This document shows, one piece after another, positions 23,841 through 34,479 of a DNA stretch of 64,000 bases (positions are counted from its first letter, which is position 1; each line of letters opens with the position of its first letter). Origin of the DNA: Heterohyrax brucei. Its lineage: Eukaryota; Chordata; Mammalia; Hyracoidea; Procaviidae. The notes below the pieces were generated by a model. It saw only the letters and a list, made by a program, of their open reading frames with translations, made no database searches and was not told the origin of the DNA. A program made the translations under genes and the position numbers. The DNA is taken from the NCBI GenBank assembly GCA_028571685.1, contig CM053146.1:65939431-66003430 (forward strand), written 5' to 3'.

Positions 23841-24576
23841 CGTAAAAAAGGCACAATCTTTTAAAATTAAGAGTCAGATGTCAGCATTATTTATTCCTGG
23901 AGTCTACTAAAAAGGGAAAATCAAGGATAAAAAAAATGATAATCAAATGGCCTATTTCCAACCAAGCAGATTTGCTGAATTCTGTGGATTGCAAATTGTG
24001 TGCCTACTTTATTTCCTTCCGTAAAAAGTACAGACCATGTGGATGAGAGAACACTCTGGAGACAGTTGATAATAAATTCATTGGCTGTTAAGGAAGGTTG
24101 AAAACTTGCATGATATCTCTAAGACTGGGGACATTTCAGATGGTGAGTCTAAAACACAGCACAGAAAAATTCCTAAGTTCACATAGTGAATTTGTGTCAC
24201 AATTGGCTGTGGAACTTGTACTTCTTATCCTGTGCGTGTGTCAGATAACCAGTGGGGATGGGAAGAAAACATGCACGAGTACTGCAGGCCCAGACACAAT
24301 CAATTCACATACACCCACTGAATACCAGGAACTGGAGAGTCTGGGCTCCATCCGCAGAGAGCAGCAGCAACTCATCCCCTACTGCTGTTGGCAGGTGAGA
24401 CTGCAGGCCCGGGATTACCTCACCTTCAGAGTCGCCAACAGACACTGAAAATTCAGATTCTTGGGCAAAATCTCCCAATTTTATGTTTTTAAAAAAGAAA
24501 AAAAAAAAGGCATACAGGGATTTATTTGATCTTGTGTCCAGCAGCTTTTGATCTCTGGAAATTTCTTCACACCTTG
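23841..24576. other. Unassigned DNA
   Basis: No repeat named. The plus frame 24098-24448 (116 codons) has no recognisable domain, no Kozak support and no matching splice pattern. 24240-24460 is GC-richer than its surroundings. Confidence 0.35.
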
Positions 24577-24581
24577 GTCAG

Positions 24582-25152
24582 TGTCTTAGGCTGTGTTTTC
24601 CAGGGAAGCAAAACCAGTAACACATGCATGTACAAGGAAAGATATATATAAAGTACAAGGAAATACATATATGTGCATATATATATACACATATATATAT
24701 GTATATGTATATGGGAAACAGCTCACGCAATTGCAGAAGCTGAAAGTCCCAAGTGCTGGCACAAGCCTCAGTGGCCACGGGAGCTGGTGAACCCAAGGTC
24801 AGCAGGTCAGAGCCCAGAGTTCTAGACGATCAGTTGTGTGGATCGTCTTATCCCAAGGTGGCAGCAAAACAGAGCTACAGAGCCTGGAGAACACAGGATC
24901 AGCAGGTCAGGGAACAGGACTCTCAAGTGCCGGCTATAAGGGTTGATGAATCCAACAGCTGCTTGTTCAAGTCCAGGAACCAGATGCCAGAAGAGAGCAG
25001 GAGCTGCTGGCTATGTGAGTAGACCAGGCTGTAGGTGGTGGAAGGCAAGAGAAGAGAGCTGAGGGGCAGGAAGCCACCACGGGCCCCACCCTGCCACTTA
25101 ATACAGTAGCCAAACATGAACTAGCCAATTTGACATAATCCTGACCACCACA
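24582..25152 (-). mobile_element. Solo LTR, ERVL/MaLR-like
   Basis: The element runs TG...CA: it starts 'tgtcttaggctg' and ends 'gaccaccaca', and is flanked by the perfect 5-bp duplication GTCAG (24577-24581 and 25153-25157). The minus strand begins 'tgtggtggtcaggattatgt' and then '...ttggctagttcatg', a start shared with other LTRs here. No internal retroviral sequence is attached, so it is a solo LTR formed by LTR-LTR recombination. The family assignment is inferred from the 5-bp duplication and termini. Confidence 0.8.
24638..24716. repeat. AT-rich simple repeat inside the LTR
   Basis: Runs of 'atatatata' and 'tacatatatgtg' with partial palindromes, likely replication slippage within the LTR. 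Confidence 0.75.
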
Positions 25153-25304
25153 GTCAGGTTTTTTCTCTGTCTTAAATTATTTCAACAAGCTAAGATTCAA
25201 TTTCTCATGGAGGTAAAGAAGACATACTCTAGAGTGCTTATCAATGATTCTTTATTAGTTAAAAGAGCAGAATTTACTACTTATGTATCTATTACTTAAC
25301 AATT

Positions 25305-25356
25305 CATTGCTGTTGCTTTGATTCTGACTCATAGACACCCTGTGGGACAGAGTTAA
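25305..25356 (-). mobile_element. AfroSINE tail fragment
   Basis: 'tgctttgattctgactcata' followed by 'gggacagagttaaa'; it stops where the next SINE begins. Confidence 0.65.
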
Positions 25357-25512
25357 ACAATCTAAACCCACTGTCATAGTGTTGATTTCATCCCATAGGC
25401 ACCCTATAGGACAGAGCAGAACTGCTCCACAGAGTTTCCAAGGAGCACCTGTCAGATTTGAACCGCCAAGCTCTTCATTAGCAGCTGTAGCACTTAACCA
25501 TTCACGATTCCA
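25357..25512 (-). mobile_element. AfroSINE
   Basis: Reverse complement with 'ggacagagcagaactgctcc' and 'gatttgaaccgccaagctc'. It appears to have inserted in, or next to, the fragment at 25305-25356. Confidence 0.86.
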
Positions 25513-26989
25513 CAAAAGTCAGTTTTGCTGTATCTTCCCTGATACACACCTATAAAACAAACAGACAAAAAAGAAAAAAAAAAAACTGAAAAGAATCAGA
25601 TTTCCATTTTAGCCTTATCTTTATGAATCACTTTAATTACTTGTAGACAATATGATGACTTGTTTCTGAAAAACCCCTTGCAGATATCAGCAAACTTTTT
25701 TCAAAAATTGAAATAGATAGGTTATTAGATTGAATTCTTGTAGTAGAATAAGGACACCCACAACGATACAGGCCAATTTAGCTTTACCTGCTACTGGGAA
25801 GAAAGATGAGGATGAATGGAGTTGCTAATACTTCAGGACGTCTGAAACACATGTCATTAAATTAAAGGAACAGTACTCTAATAAGGAAATGGGTTAGTTA
25901 TTAAGAAAACATATAGGTCAAAAACCAGTAAGGAGACATCAAAAGGAGAAATGGAATGTTTCATTCTACGCTAGATGAAATATCTCCAAACTTGGAGTAC
26001 ATAAAACTTCTCTACATTTATCCTGGAACATCAACCTCTGTGTGACAGGCTTGTCAGAAAGCTGAAGAGGGCAAAACACTGAAGCAAAAACAAATAAATC
26101 TGTCACGATTCTTTATTTCACAGAATTCATTCTGTCTGATGTTTTAAACGCATCTTTCTAAGACCAAAATCCCCCTTGGAATACGAAAATATTCCTTGGT
26201 TTTGTCTACTTGGGCAGAAGAAATGCTTCTAGCTTATGATAACTTCTTGTGCTGCACAGTGATTTTTAGTCAGCCAATTTCTGGCCTCAAAATACTTTCT
26301 CCAATCGCTTCCTCAGTCCATTCCCTTGAATACACAAATTTGCCGAACACGGTCAAAAACACCATCAGTCAGGATTTTGCAGTAAGTAAAAGTGTAGAGG
26401 TTGTTCCCTGTACAGCAGTCAACGACTGTTCCAACGCACAGCATTCAGCAATATTAGATGAGAATTAAAGACTCACGGTGGGATAGATTTTGCCAACAGC
26501 TTCAGGCAGGTAACTCTAGCTCACTGTTGGCAGGCAACAGGTCGTGGAGAAACGTGTAACACAACGTGATTTTACTCATCAGGTGAATGCGAATATAAAT
26601 ATGGCCAAGACATGGCCCTTTGTCCTTGAAAAGACTCAAATTTTTATTTATCATAGGGTCCACAGCCACTAAAAGATAACAAAGTATTTTCTCTAATTTT
26701 TTTTTACTTTGAAATTAGCTTTTTATTGAAGTTCTTCTTCATTGTATTTAAAAAATGTGTCAGCATGTTTGTATGTCACCTGGAAAGTGCTATTAAATAA
26801 ATTAGGTCTGTAAAGTTCAGCCTATAATAATGTTTTTCCATATCCCTAAATAGTGTCCACTTTGCAAACTTCTAATCAATCTTCAGGACTCAGCTTTTTT
26901 AGCACTTCCCCTAGTTTTATTTCTTTTCCTCTACTCAAAAGAATGAGTTGCTCTCCCCACTTATGCCTATAATAATTGTAAAAGTGATA
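25513..26989. other. Unassigned DNA
   Basis: No gene called. An open stretch of 90 codons at 26196-26468 has a less biased composition than most frames here, but it starts at a TTG and shows no domain. The segment after it (26470-26600) has a few more CpG sites than the surroundings. 26870-26960 could be an L2 trace ('atcttcaggactcagc'). Confidence 0.35.
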
Positions 26990-27197
26990 ATAATTCACAA
27001 TGATCAATCACTTTTTATGTCCTAAGGGCATCAAGTCATTTAATTATCAGAAAATCAAATGACATACATACTACTATTAGTCCTGTTTTACATATGGGGG
27101 GAACAAAAGAGACACAGAAAGATTAAATACATTTCCCAGGCCCCACAGCAAGTAAGCGGCAGAACCGAACCCAGGTGGTCTGGCTCTGGATGTTACA
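26990..27197 (-). mobile_element. MIR SINE
   Basis: The conserved MIR core is read in reverse complement: 'ctgttttacatatgggggga', then 'gacacagaaagattaaatac' and 'cagcaagtaagcggcagaac'. MIR is a tRNA-derived SINE older than the placental radiation. Confidence 0.75.
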
Positions 27198-27630
27198 CCC
27201 TTAAAGACTACGTAAAGCTCTTCTCATCATCTACCAAATGTATACCTACCATGTATTTTAAGGTAGTGCTTTAGAGTGTATTTTCCCTTGTTGACTGTGT
27301 GCTTTGTAAAAGTAAGTCAGGGCTTCATTGGTATTTGGGTCTCCAGATCCTGGCAGAGTCACAGAAAGGCAGTTATTTGGGTTAAAGGATGGACCTGTCA
27401 TTTCTTGCCCTTGGCCATGTTTTAGTTCATGCATTCTTTCCAAAGCAGTACTTTATTAACTCAAAGTGTTCATATTTTCCACCATGCGTCTGTCAGTTTG
27501 CTGTATTGTAGTGATTTGTGTATTGCTGTGATGCTAGGATGTGTGTCACCAGCATTTCAAATATCATCAGCAGCGTCACTGACAGCACACAGTTTTCAAC
27601 AGAGCTTTCAGACTGCAATCTAGAAAGAAA
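27198..27630. other. Unassigned DNA
   Basis: No repeat or exon recognised. Short frames on both strands (27258-27443 and 27429-27623) have no domain. Confidence 0.35.
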
Positions 27631-27884
27631 GGCTTGATGAACTGCTTCTAAAAATTAGCCAGTGAAGGCCTTACAGATCACAAGAGGGCTTTGTCTGATA
27701 AAGTGCACCAAGTTGAGTCCCCTGGGTTGGGAGGAATTGAAAATACACAGTTGCCACCACAATGGACTGGAGCATACCTGTGATCTTGATGATGGCCCAG
27801 GATAGGGCACCACTTTGTTCTGTTGGACTTGGGGTCACCATGAGTGGGAGGTGACTTGAAGTCAGCTGACAACAACTATTATTT
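27631..27884 (+). mobile_element. RTE-related 3'-tail repeat
   Basis: 'aaaaattagccagtgaaggc' and 'gatggcccaggatagggcac' followed by 'caccatgagtgggaggtgac' and the tail 'agctgacaacaactatt' match a non-autonomous RTE-tailed repeat of this lineage. A minus frame here (27678-27875) is antisense. Confidence 0.65.
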
Positions 27885-30431
27885 CACAAATAACATTCAA
27901 AATACATCTGGAACTAACTAGTGCTTCACTCAGAGTTTGCTGCCTTTCTCCCAAAGAGTCCCATTGCTAACAAAAGTTAAGCAGCTTCTCCCACTTGGGT
28001 CTGTGGACCACCCTGTAGAAGTCCAACTACCCTGACACTCTGTGAGGGAGATCCCACGTGTAGGTGCTCTAGTTCAAGTCCTGGCTGAATCCAGTTTTCC
28101 AGCCATCTCACCAAGGGACTAGACAAGTGAGGGAAGGATTCTTCACTTTCCGGATCAGTCTATCCACCAGCTGAATGCCACCAAGTAGACTCAATGCTTT
28201 TCTTTCACTGTCTCAAAATTCTTGATTTTTGAACAAGAAGTCCCTCATTTTCACTTTGCACTGGGACCCATAAATTATTTAGCCAGTCCTGATCATATCA
28301 TTAGACTAGACTTTGTTATTTGGTCTTTGAACATTTTTTACTTGTGTTTCTTGTTCTTTGCTTTTATCTCCCATCTTGGTTATTGCTGTCTTAAAGGCAG
28401 AAGCAAGTATCTTCCTCGGGCTCCCACAGCTCCTCACTAGTCCTGGATACAGGTTTCCAGCCAACTTATTTCCAGATACCTGACATAGAAGAGAGAATGG
28501 CATTTTAGTATGCACACCCTTCAGTGGAGAATATGCAAAGAAGCCAGAGAAGAGCAGTGACTATGTTCAAGTGTATTCTCTGCATACACTGTCCACTTGG
28601 ATGTCCTGGCAGTGCTTTGATATCAGAGAGATAGTAGATGCACGTAGGCAAAAGCTATGTGTAAACTCCATATACGAAAAGCGAAAGAGGGTTTCGGCCT
28701 TCCCTCTAGTGTCTTTCTCTTACAACTCCAACTTATGTGTTCTCTAATCTGTCCTAAGGGGTCCTACAAGGTGAACGAGCAAGAAATACAAATCCAGAAG
28801 ACCCTGGAATGAGTCTCCTTCCTTAATCTTAGTGTGACAGCATTTTAAAAATATATATCTATAATAAGAAAGGATGTAAAAAACATATAGGACTGGGTTG
28901 GAAGTAACAGAAAAGGAGAAAAATACAAACTGAATTCACAGAATTAATGAAAGTGAAAGCAAAAGAAGACATGTAGTTACATAGATTGAAGAAAAGTTCA
29001 AGTTACAATGACGCTTTAAAATAAGTTTACTTAAAGCAGTGTTATAAATGGCACCAATCTTACTTTTTAAGTGCTTGATAACATAAATAGACAACAGTGA
29101 GTGAGTTTATTGCTTTAGAGATCAGTTTCTGACACAGCTTAAAATATTTCTTTTGGCAGGTAAGTTTTAAGAGCTAGAAAGGGACTCGCTACTATTTCCT
29201 GGTATATTACAATACTTGTGAATGAACTAAGGGCTTGCACAACTTTCAGGGTGCTGACACACTTACGAGTGTGCTTAACATTAAGAAATTTTATCATAGC
29301 ACAAAAGAATTCATTCTGTACTTCGTTTATTCCTTCACAAAACATTCACAAGACCACTCTGTACCTGAAAATAGTTTTAGGCACAGATAAAAATGGTGAA
29401 ACAGAAACATGGCACTCTGCTTTTCACATACTTTGGACAACGGAAATAATTTTCTCTCCATAATTTTCACATACACCAACATCTCTACAGAGGACAGTTA
29501 AAGCCAGCAGGCAATGGAAATTGAGTAACATCTGTTGTACATGTTTTTACTTATTTACAATCCAGTGTTTACCACACTTATTCAATGACCCTCCCCGTAA
29601 CCGACCACACAATGCACTCTTTGTCCTAGCTAAAGGAGTCAGCCACTCTAGCAATTTGAAAACAAAACACTGGGTTACTCCAAAGAGATTACAGGTTGGG
29701 TTTTAATAACAAAGGAGCCACTTCATCTGTATATCTGAACAGTTCCACCTGTTGAAACTTGTTATGGCTTGAGACTCCTCAAAATTCAACATTTAAATTT
29801 TCCTCTAGTCATGTGAGGGCTGACTGATGTGAACACAGCCAAGAAAGTCACAATGAGATCATCTGTCCCCCAAACCCAGACATTTCCTAGCTCAGCTTCA
29901 GGGAAGAAACAGGTCTCCACATCAGCAGCTGAAGCACGCTGTGTCAACAAGATGGAATGTGACTAATTTCACTTTGCAGTGTACACTGGAACCAAAACCA
30001 CAGCAGGATGGCTGTTTGTCGTGGGCAGTTACTGGGGAGTAAGCACAGCACCCTTGCAGTGTGCTGGGATGGGAAACAGCTGTCAGACTTGAAGCCACTG
30101 TTAAACATGGCCATTCTAGATGGGTTCTGTGACTGTGCTCGTTCAGTTCCTGTTGACTAACTAGAGCCAAGTTTTCTTTCAAAGCTGATTATATGTATAA
30201 GCAATTTTCTGGGTGGGGCTAGTTTCAGGTAAAAAACACCAACTGTTACTCCCTGTTCTTCAGGAAAAGCCAGTAGTTTGGCTCTGAAAAAGTGAGATTC
30301 CCTGTAAATCAGGGCTTCAAACTGTTTCTTTCTGGTTCAAAATCCTGCTGAGAATTTGCATTTATAATTCTAACAAATTCCTGTAGGATGCTAATGCTGG
30401 TGCTTAGGGACCAATTCTCACAACCACAAAG
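27885..30431. other. Unassigned DNA, about 2.5 kb
   Basis: The longest stretch without a confident repeat. 27980-28190 has an LTR-like composition ('ttccagccatctcaccaagg'), and 29290-29420 ('tattccttcacaaaacattc') resembles a common ancient repeat, but neither could be named. Frames at 28222-28440, 29218-29463 and 29922-30182 show no domain. Confidence 0.35.
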
Positions 30432-30593
30432 AGAACCACACCTGCTGCTGTTGAGTCGACTCTGACTCACAGCAACACTGTAGGACAGAGCGAAACTGTC
30501 CCACTGAATTTCCAAGGAGGGTCTGGTGGATTTGAACTGACGATCTTTTGGTTAACAGCAGTAGCACTTAACCACTATGCAACCAGGATTTCC
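30432..30593 (-). mobile_element. AfroSINE
   Basis: Reverse complement with 'gttgagtcgactctgactca', 'tggatttgaactgacgatc' and a diverged head 'aaccaggatttcc'. It retains CpG in the tail, suggesting it is not among the oldest copies. Confidence 0.88.
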
Positions 30594-30603
30594 ACTAGGA
30601 GAG

Positions 30604-30715
30604 CAGTGGTTTTCAAAATGTATTATACGTAAGAATTATCTGGGGATGGTTATAATGCAGATTCAGATTCAGTGTATCTGGGGTGGCAATGCACATTTTC
30701 AGCAAGAGTTTGAAG
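30604..30715 (+). mobile_element. MER5-like hAT non-autonomous DNA element
   Basis: Starts with 'cagtggttttcaaaatgtat' and contains 'aattatctggggatgg', as in MER5/MER20-type elements. The far inverted repeat is not clear. Confidence 0.6.
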
Positions 30716-32380
30716 TGGAACGAATCTGTTCAACGCCGTAAATCCACAGTGACATTGACGCGGGGATAATCTTCTGAATTTTTATCAATCTGACACAGGA
30801 GGGCCACTTGTGTGTTTTGTTTTCCTTTATTCACTCTACCCTGCTCCCACCACCTAGTTCAGAAAACATAAACATTACTAATTTTAAGAGAAACGGCTTG
30901 CATTGCTTTAGTTCAAAATTGACATTTATGCGGAAAACAGGGAGGAGACAATGGAAAACAATAAAGCCAATCCACAAAAATAGACAGGGTAAGTCATTGA
31001 ATTCATTTTACACAAATAAGAAAATGAGTAGGAAAAACAGGTGATGTTAACTCTTTTGGGTCTTTTACAGAAATAGGAATACAAAGGAGGAGAAACACAA
31101 AACACAATGCTCTATCTGCAAGTATGGATGTATGTGTTTAATTAATTAGTGTATTATTTGTATGTATTCATTTATTTATTTTACTGATTGATTATCTTAT
31201 CCCATGATTCGCACTGTCTTATCCCAAGCAGTCTCTTTGGCCTTTGGAGTTAGACAAGAGCAAGTTTTCATTCATTTTCCCGTGTTCCTGAGCACGTTTT
31301 TAAAATGATAGCTGGCCTGTGAGTCATTGCCAAGTTTTTTGGCATCATTGTACCAAAAGCACATAACATGTTTTCTACCTGTCGATGTAAATTATTGCCT
31401 GCGTGTAGAGCTCCAGGAATGATTTGGCTTTCTGCCCACACAAATGACTTCTCATCGTTCAGGTTTCAATTTAATGCCAGTGTGTACTATAAGATGTATG
31501 TTCAGTCCTATAAATGAGTTGCATGTGCATTTCAATTTCAGAAAACCTGGCCTGAATTTTAAAAGAAATCATTTGGGATCTATTGTATTAGTGGGGCTTC
31601 TGAGCTCAGTACCTTCTAAACACATTATAGGATCAAAAATAGCACTGCCCTTTGGGTACTACAGTAAATTCTAAAATAGAAAGAAAGAGACGATTTACGA
31701 CATTTATTAGTCAAATGATGCCATTAGTTTTCTGTTCTTCCAGAGCACTGAAAATATAGTGAGTTTTATTTTCTCAGTTACCCTTTGCTTTTTTCCTTTC
31801 AATTTGCCTCTCTTGTCTTCTGACTACTAGACCAGCAACTCAAATCAGCTTGAAAAAGTAAGTATCTCAAAAAGAAAGCTAAGTAATCAGACAGCATTTG
31901 TTGCACAGGCAAAATCTTCTTCAAGTACAAACCAGAATGATTCTTTTAAACTTCCTTGCTTCATGTTTATGGTTCTGTTGGTAGATGAGAATCTGTATGA
32001 AACATGCCAGAAGATACCCCAAATTTAACAAACTGAAAATGGTCATATCACTTAAAGATTATCAAATAAATATGTCCATGTGTGCATGTATGTGTGTGTG
32101 TGTGTTTAAGGTGAGGCAAGCAGCATTTATTTCTGCATATACATGTTAGTAAAAAGGTCAAGAAACATAATAAAAATCAAGCATACTGTCCCAAAAAGGA
32201 GCATCAAATACAGGGTGAATAGCAAAAAGGAGTGCCCTAAAGTGACTGAAAACAGGGACTGTTTCATGTTGCTTTACATCAGAAACAGTAATCTGAATAA
32301 GCATTTGCTGACCAAAAGTACTGCATGGTGCACACAAGTTAAGGCATTCTTCTTCATTGGAGTTGGTGCTTTTCTGTAAA
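30716..32380. other. Unassigned AT-rich DNA
   Basis: No gene called. A (TG)n run lies near 32093-32105. Frames at 30808-31044, 31444-31674 and the overlapping pair at 32143-32400 show no recognisable domain. Confidence 0.35.
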
Positions 32381-32582
32381 ACCAAAAAAAAAAGAACCAC
32401 TGCCTACAAGTTGGATTCTAACTTCCAACTCACTGTGACCCTATGGGGGCAGAATAGAACAGCCCCGCTGGGCTTCCAAGACGTTAAACCTTCGCAGGAG
32501 CAGCCTGCAATTGGCTGAGGGTTCAAATCGCCTACCTTTCAGTTAGCAGTTAAGTGCTTTAACCACTACACCACCGGTGCTC
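32381..32582 (-). mobile_element. AfroSINE, long subtype
   Basis: About 200 bp. Tail 'gttggattctaacttccaac', the insert 'ccttcgcaggagcagcctgc' of the longer subtype, B box antisense 'gggttcaaatcgcc' and head 'ccactacaccaccggtgctc'. Probable target duplicates around 'ttctgtaaa' lie at 32372-32380 and 32591-32599. Confidence 0.87.
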
Positions 32583-33325
32583 CTTTTATCTTCTGTAAAG
32601 GCCATCATTTATTTCTGTCACATAATCACACCAATAGTAGGTATTACATGCTGCGGCTACTTAGGTCAAATATATCTCGATGGCATTTCTTTCACCCAAC
32701 TGTAAAACAAAATCCACAAGGTAAAATGGAGTAAGTCACTGTTTTCAATGTATGACATTTCAATTGAGAAAAAACAAAACACAGGAATTATGTAACAAAA
32801 CTCCTTCTTTATTCTCTATTATTTTCTCTATTTTTCACTCATTCAATGATTGATTAATGGTATAGAACTTAGTGAACCAACATTGAATACAGTTTTTCTG
32901 CTTGTCATGATTGTATTTCTGTGGTTATTGAAAATCAGTTGTTCTGCCTTATTCCAAAATCTGTAGGCAAAGACAGAAGAAAGAGATATTAGGGGCAGAA
33001 AGGCATTTTTAATAGGAATTGTTATTTGTCACTAATAATCTGAGTTCACTGTTCTGTCTCATAGAACTTAAGTTTGTATACTTCATTATATGTTGTTTGT
33101 ATGCTTTGTATACTTCATTATATACTGCTGTGTGGGCTTGTTTGTGTGTGTCTTACGGTCAAACTAAATGCCAAGCTTCTCGAAGATGGGGACCACTTTC
33201 AAAATGATTTTGTAGAATAACATGAAACTCTGATATGTCCCAAAGGCTTTAACTTTCTATGTTCATGCAGAGTTTTTGAGTTAGGTTCTGTGACAGCAGT
33301 ATTAATAATCTCTCCCTTCACTTTC
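32583..33325. other. Unassigned DNA with an 18-bp direct repeat
   Basis: 'tttgtatacttcattata' occurs perfectly at 33073-33090 and 33105-33122, a 32-bp period. Nothing else was recognised. Confidence 0.5.
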
Positions 33326-33329
33326 AATC

Positions 33330-33460
33330 ATGTGCTCACAGAATTGTAGAATCAAGTGTACAGCCCATATAATCAACATTGTTACTTTACACACAAGAGA
33401 ATCTAGACTCACAGACATTAAATAATTGGCCAAAAGTCAAATAGAGGACTCCGAGCTTTC
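33330..33460 (-). mobile_element. MIR SINE fragment
   Basis: Diverged reverse-complement core: 'tactttacacacaagagaat' followed by 'cacagacattaaataattgg' and 'ccaaaagtcaaatag'. Confidence 0.55.
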
Positions 33461-34091
33461 AAACACTGGAAAGGGTTCATCTCATATTTGAGTAAACTCT
33501 GGCCCGGACACCTGGTGTTTCTTGGCAGCCTGCCCTAACAAGGATCATAATTGAAGAATGGACATTTATAGTTTATTCAGATTAAGGTAAATCTCACTCA
33601 TCATTTACCATAAGGTAAGTTAATTCCTAAACATAAGTTTTAGAAACCAAATGCTTTGGTGCAAATGGGGAAGTACAGTCAGAAACCTAGGTGAAGATGC
33701 CAAGTTTTTTAACAAACTCTCTGTGTAAGGGTTTAACAAACTACCTGAGGATCATTTAATTACTTTATTCACTCATGCATGAACATATGTGAACACAGCA
33801 ATACATCTGGTAGCCTTCTTCCAAAGAGTTTAAAAAGAGTCATCTAATTCTCTAAAACATGGTTGCCAGGAATTTCCAAATTACAGGCACTTGACTGAAA
33901 TGGCATTAAACATGCTGCAGAAACAATTAGTTTCCCTTGGTATTGGTCAAAAATGTTTGCTGAATTATATGATGTGTAAATTAGTAAGAGAACTTCTGGA
34001 TAAGGGCCTCCTGAAAAAGAAAAAGTATTTGAACAAGATTAAAGAGCCAGCCAGCCAAGTGCCATCGAGTAGGGAATTTATGATGGGTACC
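33461..34091. other. Unassigned DNA
   Basis: No named repeat. It may include the diverged 5' end of the L1 3'-UTR fragment that continues after the SINE at 34101. Confidence 0.35.
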
Positions 34092-34100
34092 GGTGATACT

Positions 34101-34268
34101 GGCAACCCTGGTAGCGTAGTAGTTATGTGCTACAGCTGCTAACCAAAAGGTTAGCAGTTCAAATCCACCAAGTACTCCTTGGAAATTCTATTGGGCATCT
34201 CTACTCTGTCTATAGGATTGCTATGAGTTGGAATTGACTCAATGGCAATGGGTTTGGTGTTTTATATT
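34101..34268 (+). mobile_element. AfroSINE
   Basis: Head 'ggcaaccctggtagcgtagt', B box 'agcagttcaaatccacc' and tail 'gttggaattgactcaatggc'. Near-matching duplicates 'ggtgatact' (34092-34100) and 'ggggatact' (34269-34277) flank it. Confidence 0.88.
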
Positions 34269-34470
34269 GGGGATACTGCACTTTTTCTAGATTGTGCATG
34301 TAGCCCAGGGCTGCCTCAAACTTTTCCTGGTGTTCCAGTGAATGAGGGCAGAAACAAAGCAAAAAGAAGGAGTGTGCTGTCACTCAGTGGGGAGAGCAGA
34401 CAGGGTTCTAAAGAGGGAGGTATGCAAAATTGACTTGAACTGTATATTTTCGCTTATCATAAAAAAATTT
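34269..34470 (+). mobile_element. L1 3'-UTR end
   Basis: 'ggagtgtgctgtcactcagt' to 'tatattttcgcttatcataa' matches the 3' UTR end of the L1 at 4128-6718. It ends in an A-rich tail at 34460-34468 and abuts Tigger1 sequence. Confidence 0.75.
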
Positions 34471-34479
34471 TTTTTAAGT

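Noticed and set aside
24098-24448. 116-codon frame that could be an exon
   Set aside because: No domain, no convincing splice sites and no start context; left as unassigned.
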